19,930 nt of DNA from a bacterium (lineage in GTDB: Bacteria; Bacteroidota; Ignavibacteria; Kapaibacteriales; UBA2268), in NCBI GenBank assembly GCA_030426865.1, contig JAUHXN010000020.1, forward strand, positions 1 to 19,930. Reading direction: 5' to 3'. The notes under the pieces are model-generated. The model had not been told where the DNA came from. It saw only the letters and a list, made by a program, of their open reading frames with translations, and ran no database searches. Both the position numbers and the translations under genes were made by a program. Numbering within the stretch: the first letter of the stretch is position 1; each line of letters opens with the position of its first letter. This document shows positions 16,933 through 19,930 of the stretch, one piece after another.

Positions 16933-16981
16933 ATTACAAAAACAACTATTTAATTATAATCTTGATAGATATAATTGAAAA
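16933..16981. promoter_or_regulatory. Candidate overlapping divergent promoters sharing ATTATAAT
   Basis: The 178-bp gap between gatB (minus) and the phosphoesterase gene (plus) contains the self-complementary octamer ATTATAAT (16953-16960), which presents a perfect TATAAT on both strands. Towards gatB, TTTTCA (minus, 16976-16981) lies 17 nt upstream of TATAAT at 16953-16958. Towards the phosphoesterase, ATTACA (16933-16938) lies 16 nt upstream of TATAAT at 16955-16960. Each -35 matches consensus at 4 of 6. If real, polymerase could occupy only one direction at a time. The AT-rich background makes chance matches likely. Confidence 0.3.
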
Positions 16982-17031
16982 ATATATTAACTTAAATTTT
17001 ATCGATGCTATAAATCTTTCAGAAAATATTT

Positions 17032-17703
17032 ATGCCTAAGCAATTTGTAATAGGTGATATCCATGGGTGCCACAAAACACTAGTAGCACTTATAGAAGAG
17101 AAGATAAAACCGAACAAATCAGATTTTATCTATTTCCTCGGTGATTATACCGGCAAAGGTCCTGACTCTAAGAACGTAGTAAAGTACATTCTTAATCTTC
17201 AGAAAGAGGGTTACAATATACGTTGCTTGATGGGAAATCACGAAAAAATGTTACTCGATTCTATGCTATCTGACAAATTGCACTATAAATGGCTATGGAA
17301 TGGTGGGTCAGAATGCCTTCGTAGTTTTGATGTTTACAGGGTAAAAGATATAAAACAGAAGTATATTAATTTCTTTGAGAAATTAGAGTATTACATAGAG
17401 CTTGATGATTTTATTTTAGTTCATGGCGGTCTAAATTTTAATATTGTCAACCCTCTTTCAGATAAGAACTCTATGCTTTGGAGCAGAAATATAAAAATTG
17501 ATAAACAAAAGATTAATGGTAAACGACTAATTGTAGGTCATACCCCAGTTAAATTTAAAAAAATCAAACGCTCATTAAGCGAAGATATAATAAAATTAGA
17601 TGGTGGTTGCGTTTATTCTAAAATAAAGGACAAACAAGGTTATCTGGTTGCATTAGAATTAGGTGAAATGAAACTTTATCGGAAAAAAAACATTGACATG
17701 TAA
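17032..17703 (+). CDS. PPP-family metallophosphoesterase (PrpA/ApaH-like)
   Basis: The 223-residue product is a cytoplasmic calcineurin-like phosphoesterase of the PPP branch, related to bacterial protein phosphatases and ApaH. The metal-site motifs are in order: GDIHG (8-12), LGDYTGKGPDS (36-46), GNHE (68-71), HGG (131-133) and GHTP (169-172). The length matches small bacterial PPP enzymes. The second motif is normally GDxVDRGPDS; here the Asp and the phosphate-contacting Arg are replaced by Gly and Lys, which may change activity or substrate. There is no signal peptide and no clear Shine-Dalgarno. The TAA stop abuts the ATG of the yjbR-like gene with zero spacing, so the two are translationally coupled. 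Substrate (phosphoprotein, dinucleotide polyphosphate or other) cannot be told from sequence. Confidence 0.87.
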   Translation: MPKQFVIGDIHGCHKTLVALIEEKIKPNKSDFIYFLGDYTGKGPDSKNVVKYILNLQKEGYNIRCLMGNHEKMLLDSMLSDKLHYKWLWNGGSECLRSFDVYRVKDIKQKYINFFEKLEYYIELDDFILVHGGLNFNIVNPLSDKNSMLWSRNIKIDKQKINGKRLIVGHTPVKFKKIKRSLSEDIIKLDGGCVYSKIKDKQGYLVALELGEMKLYRKKNIDM

Positions 17704-18063
17704 ATGAATATAGAAGAACTAAGAGAGTATTGTTTATCTAAACCTTTTACTACAGAAGGAACTCCTTTTGACGAGACTACTTTAGCATTCAGAGTGGGTG
17801 ACAAAATATTTGCTCTGACTAATACAGAATCAAAACCAACTAGAGTCAATTTGAAATGTGACCCTGAAAAAGCTATAGAACTAAGAGAAAAATTTCCTGA
17901 TATAATCATACCTGGATATCACATGAGTAAGAAGCATTGGAACACAATAATTGTAGGTGAGTTAGAGAGCAATCTATTAGAACAGCTTATAGACCATTCT
18001 TACGAGTTAGTATTTAATTCATTAACTAAGAAGAAACAATTAGAACTGGGGGCAAGTTCTTAG
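17704..18063 (+). CDS. MmcQ/YjbR family protein
   Basis: The 119-residue product matches the MmcQ/YjbR family over its whole length. Visible family features are the start EELREYCLSKPFTTEGTPFD, the core FALTN..KPTRVNLKCDPEKA, and the characteristic PGYHMSKKHWNTI, followed by LIDHSYELV near the end. The family adopts a CyaY-like fold and is often annotated as DNA-binding, but its biological role is not established. The ATG follows the stop of the phosphoesterase gene directly. Its own TAG overlaps the TAA of the convergent tetR-type gene by 4 bp (18060-18063), leaving no space for a terminator between them. Confidence 0.92.
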   Translation: MNIEELREYCLSKPFTTEGTPFDETTLAFRVGDKIFALTNTESKPTRVNLKCDPEKAIELREKFPDIIIPGYHMSKKHWNTIIVGELESNLLEQLIDHSYELVFNSLTKKKQLELGASS

Positions 18064-18632
18064 TTTCTACGCAAAATCCCAAAGTAGAACATTTTAGTTA
18101 ACTGATTTATCAATTCATCCGTAGATTCGTAAATATTGTTAAGTCTGTCATCCAAAATTAATTCATTAATATGGTCTAAGAAAAAAGATACAAACTCAAT
18201 TTTAACATCATCTCTAAAATTTCCTTTCTTCTGCTCTATTATAATATATTTTAGAGATAGTTCCCTGTAAAAATCCACTTTCTCTTGCATATACTCTTTC
18301 ATCTGAGGATTATCTTGTTTTATTATATCTCGGATGAGATCAGGGCTTACCTCCTTGTTTATTTCCATATTATAGTAGATTAGTTCCATCATTTTTTCTA
18401 TAAACGGAATACTCTTCGAAAATATCTCCTCAAAAGCGACAGCCACGTTTGCATAGTTTTCGTCTAGTATTTCTTTTATGATGTCAAATTTATTTTCGTA
18501 GGCGCGGTAGAATGTCATCTTGCTAAGACCTGCTTCAACACAGATGTGTTCAACAGTTGTTTTGTTAATTCCTTGTTTCCAAATTAACTTTCTTGTAGCT
18601 TCTATTAGTTTCTTATGAGTAGCATCTTTCAT
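18060..18632 (-). CDS. TetR family transcriptional regulator
   Basis: The product is a 190-residue one-component repressor. The N-terminal helix-turn-helix is at about residues 22-45: NKTTVEHICVEAGLSKMTFYRAYENK is the classic TetR recognition region, shown here with its key TTV..I...AGLS..TFY pattern. The rest is an all-helical ligand/dimerisation domain with no similarity I can name. The ATG at 18630-18632 is chosen over a GTG 13 codons upstream because AAAGGGG stands 7 nt before it and TetR proteins usually begin close to the first helix. The gene is divergent from merC-polX across a 390-bp gap and convergent with the yjbR-like gene. Regulation of itself through the inverted repeat at 18673-18692 is plausible; control of the merC-like gene is only a possibility. 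Confidence 0.93.
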   Translation of the reverse strand: MKDATHKKLIEATRKLIWKQGINKTTVEHICVEAGLSKMTFYRAYENKFDIIKEILDENYANVAVAFEEIFSKSIPFIEKMMELIYYNMEINKEVSPDLIRDIIKQDNPQMKEYMQEKVDFYRELSLKYIIIEQKKGNFRDDVKIEFVSFFLDHINELILDDRLNNIYESTDELINQLTKMFYFGILRRN

Positions 18633-18672
18633 TATAAGCCCCTTTATAATATTAGATATCGCAACCATCACC

Positions 18673-18692
18673 TTTGAGCAATAAAGCTCAAA
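18673..18692. promoter_or_regulatory. Inverted repeat upstream of the tetR-type gene, possible operator
   Basis: TTTGAGC (18673-18679) and GCTCAAA (18686-18692) are perfect 7-bp arms around AATAAA. The repeat lies about 40 bp upstream of the chosen tetR start, where autorepressing TetR proteins often bind. In RNA it would form a short hairpin upstream of the AAAGGGG ribosome site, so a leader structure is the alternative. Confidence 0.4.
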
Positions 18693-18789
18693 AGAACCTG
18701 GTATTTATTTATCTTTTTCATTTTAAAAGGTAATAATTACTTCTCGTAGGCAAACCACTTTTTTAAATAATTTAAATTCATTTATTGTT

Positions 18790-18817
18790 AATATACAGCG
18801 CTATTTCATATTTTCAA
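18790..18817 (-). promoter_or_regulatory. Candidate promoter for the tetR-type gene
   Basis: On the minus strand TTGAAA (18812-18817, 5 of 6 to consensus) is followed after 16 nt by TATATT (18790-18795, 5 of 6). It points towards the tetR-type gene and implies a leader of about 150 nt that includes the inverted repeat at 18673-18692. It is the best -35/-10 pair in this gap, but is a sequence match only. Confidence 0.38.
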
Positions 18818-19022
18818 AACAAAACTGTAATTTATAACTTTACGTCTTGGTGACTAATAGTAACATTGGGGCTATGTACTATGCATCTGCAACTACAATA
18901 ACAGTCGTTTGTCTTAAAAGTTACATTTATATTCAACTTTTTTTAAATTTATTATCACATTTTTAATTCTACTCCGTCTTAGTTAGATTGTAAGTCACAC
19001 TTAACCTAAATAGAAGAGTAAA

Positions 19023-19391
19023 TTGGAACCTACTACTAGCGACAAAATTGGTATTACTGCATCTATACTTTGCTTGATACATTGTTTGGCAATACCTATA
19101 CTGTTTACCGTTTCTGCGGACACTCTTCATCTCGTAGATCACGAAATGCCTATTGTTGATTACATTTTTGCAGTAGTGGCTCTAGTAGCTGCTTATTTAT
19201 CTGGTAGAAAAACTACTAACCCTAAAATAAAACTTGCTTTTGGTATAGGGTGGGCTTTATTTATACTTGGGGTATTGCTACATGACAACCCATATTTATT
19301 TGCTTTACTTCATATTGGCTCCATTATATTGATTGCAACACATTTGAAAAATATAAGAAGCTGTAGAATCAAATCAAAAAATCAGAATTAA
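19023..19391 (+). CDS. MerC-domain integral membrane protein
   Basis: The 122-residue product has the MerC fold: about four membrane helices and the paired-cysteine motif CLIHC (residues 17-21) in the first helix, after the typical DKIGITASILCLIHCLAIP start. In mercury operons MerC takes up Hg(II); family members outside mer operons are widespread and their substrate is mostly unknown. No merR, merA, merP or merT is nearby, so mercury resistance should not be assumed. The start is a TTG at 19023: an in-frame TAG lies 12 bp upstream (19011-19013) and the next Met is inside the domain, so no ATG can serve. The only ribosome-site candidate is the purine run AGAAGAG. The polX-like gene begins 5 nt after its stop, indicating co-transcription. 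Confidence 0.87.
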   Translation: MEPTTSDKIGITASILCLIHCLAIPILFTVSADTLHLVDHEMPIVDYIFAVVALVAAYLSGRKTTNPKIKLAFGIGWALFILGVLLHDNPYLFALLHIGSIILIATHLKNIRSCRIKSKNQN

Positions 19392-19396
19392 TCTCT

Positions 19397-19930
19397 ATGA
19401 GAAACGAAATAACATCCATATTAAAAGAAATAGCTGAACTACTCCAACTTAAAGGAGAAAATCATTTTAAAACTCGTGCATATACTAATGCTGCTTCCCT
19501 AATTTCAGATGAAGGGTTAGACATAGAGAAACATGTACGAGAAGGGACACTGAGGGAAATAGATGGCATAGGCCCGGCCCTACAAGAGAAACTTACTCAA
19601 TTCGTAGAAACTGGAAAAATGGATTACTATGAAAAGTTAAAGTCTGAAATTCCTGAGGAGATGATAGCTATTAGTAAGATAAAAGGAGTGGGTGCCAAAA
19701 AAGCAAAATCCTTAGTCGAGAAGCATAATATCAAATCTGTTGATGAGCTAGAACTAATGGCAAAAAATGGTCAATTAGAAGCTTTAAAGGGATTCGGTAC
19801 TAAATCTGCACAGCAAGTACTAGACTCTATTAATGAAAATAGGCAATATGAAAATAAATTCAGACTAGATACTGCTTACAAAGCAGGAAAAAAGATACTA
19901 GAGTTTTTTAAAAGCTCTGGAGCAGTTAAA
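19397..19930 (+). CDS. polX: PolX family DNA polymerase/3'-5' exonuclease, N-terminal part
   Basis: The first 178 codons are visible and the frame is open at the right edge; bacterial PolX proteins are usually about 570 residues, with a polymerase core and a C-terminal PHP nuclease domain, both of which would be largely outside. The visible part matches the 8-kDa domain and its helix-hairpin-helix elements: LQLKGENHFKTRAYTNAA near residues 17-34, then REIDGIGPALQEKLTQFVETG (53-73) and KIKGVGAKKAKSLVEKHNI (94-112), followed by LKGFGTKSAQQVL. PolX acts in base-excision and gap-filling repair. The ATG lies 5 nt after the merC-like stop, without a clear Shine-Dalgarno. Confidence 0.93.
   Translation, partial: MRNEITSILKEIAELLQLKGENHFKTRAYTNAASLISDEGLDIEKHVREGTLREIDGIGPALQEKLTQFVETGKMDYYEKLKSEIPEEMIAISKIKGVGAKKAKSLVEKHNIKSVDELELMAKNGQLEALKGFGTKSAQQVLDSINENRQYENKFRLDTAYKAGKKILEFFKSSGAVK

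Larger units (their letters stand above)
18633..19022. other. 390-bp noncoding region between tetR-type and merC-type genes
   Basis: No reading frame with coding character was seen here. It holds the inverted repeat at 18673-18692, a good minus-strand promoter candidate at 18790-18817, and an imperfect 15-bp palindrome GTGACTAATAGTAAC at 18850-18864 (one mismatch in the 6-bp arms). The last 150 bp before the merC-like start are T-rich, with no convincing -35/-10 pair. For a window this densely coded the gap is long, and a small RNA or 5' leader could be hidden here; no tRNA-like or riboswitch-like fold was recognised. Confidence 0.6.

Noticed and set aside
18633..18671. GTG start giving a 203-residue TetR protein
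   Set aside because: AAAGGGG lies inside the extension at a good distance from the ATG at 18630-18632, and TetR proteins rarely have such an N-terminal extension.
19023..19391. Mercury-resistance operon
   Set aside because: Only a MerC-domain protein is present; no merR, merA, merP or merT is visible and the regulator nearby is TetR-type.

Overview
The window is AT-rich and densely coded. Its clearest taxonomic signal is a run of exported proteins, three of which show type IX secretion (T9SS) C-terminal sorting domains. There is also a fused alpha/beta 2-oxoacid dehydrogenase E1 and a chromosomal housekeeping gene (gatB). Several genes have good Shine-Dalgarno sequences (GGAGG, GAGG, AAAGGGG), which are largely absent from classical Bacteroidia and Flavobacteriia. 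Together this suggests a chromosomal segment from the Bacteroidota/Chlorobiota/Ignavibacteria/Kapabacteria group, more likely a deep lineage than Bacteroidia. The lineage is an inference; no rRNA or tRNA gene was seen.

Positions 1-11901 (minus strand) hold a secretion locus of four genes read right to left. The first encodes a giant protein of 2663 residues: a Pmp-like beta-helix with an inserted seven-repeat YCF48/BNR propeller, a long unassigned middle, Ig/cadherin-like modules and a T9SS tail. The second (624 residues) has two dockerin-like segments, a cohesin-like segment and a T9SS tail. The third (386 residues) has cohesin-like beta-sandwiches and a T9SS-type tail. The fourth is a secreted protein with a cohesin-like segment that runs off the left edge. 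Spacing is short (82, 2 and 28 nt). A strong hairpin sits between the giant gene and the rest and may set their relative expression. The cluster may build a surface or extracellular multiprotein assembly.

Positions 11998-16853 (minus strand) hold a membrane-anchored TPR protein with its own likely promoter, a strong terminator, the fused E1 dehydrogenase and gatB. The E1 carries a histone-H1-like Lys/Ala/Ser/Thr tail of about 112 residues. gatB and the E1 gene are probably co-transcribed.

Positions 16854-19930 are mixed in orientation. A divergent promoter region leads on the plus strand to a PPP-family phosphoesterase with an altered GDxxDRG motif and to a MmcQ/YjbR protein, whose stop codon overlaps that of a convergent TetR regulator. 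After a 390-bp noncoding stretch, a MerC-type membrane protein (TTG start) and the beginning of a PolX DNA polymerase gene follow as a tight pair.
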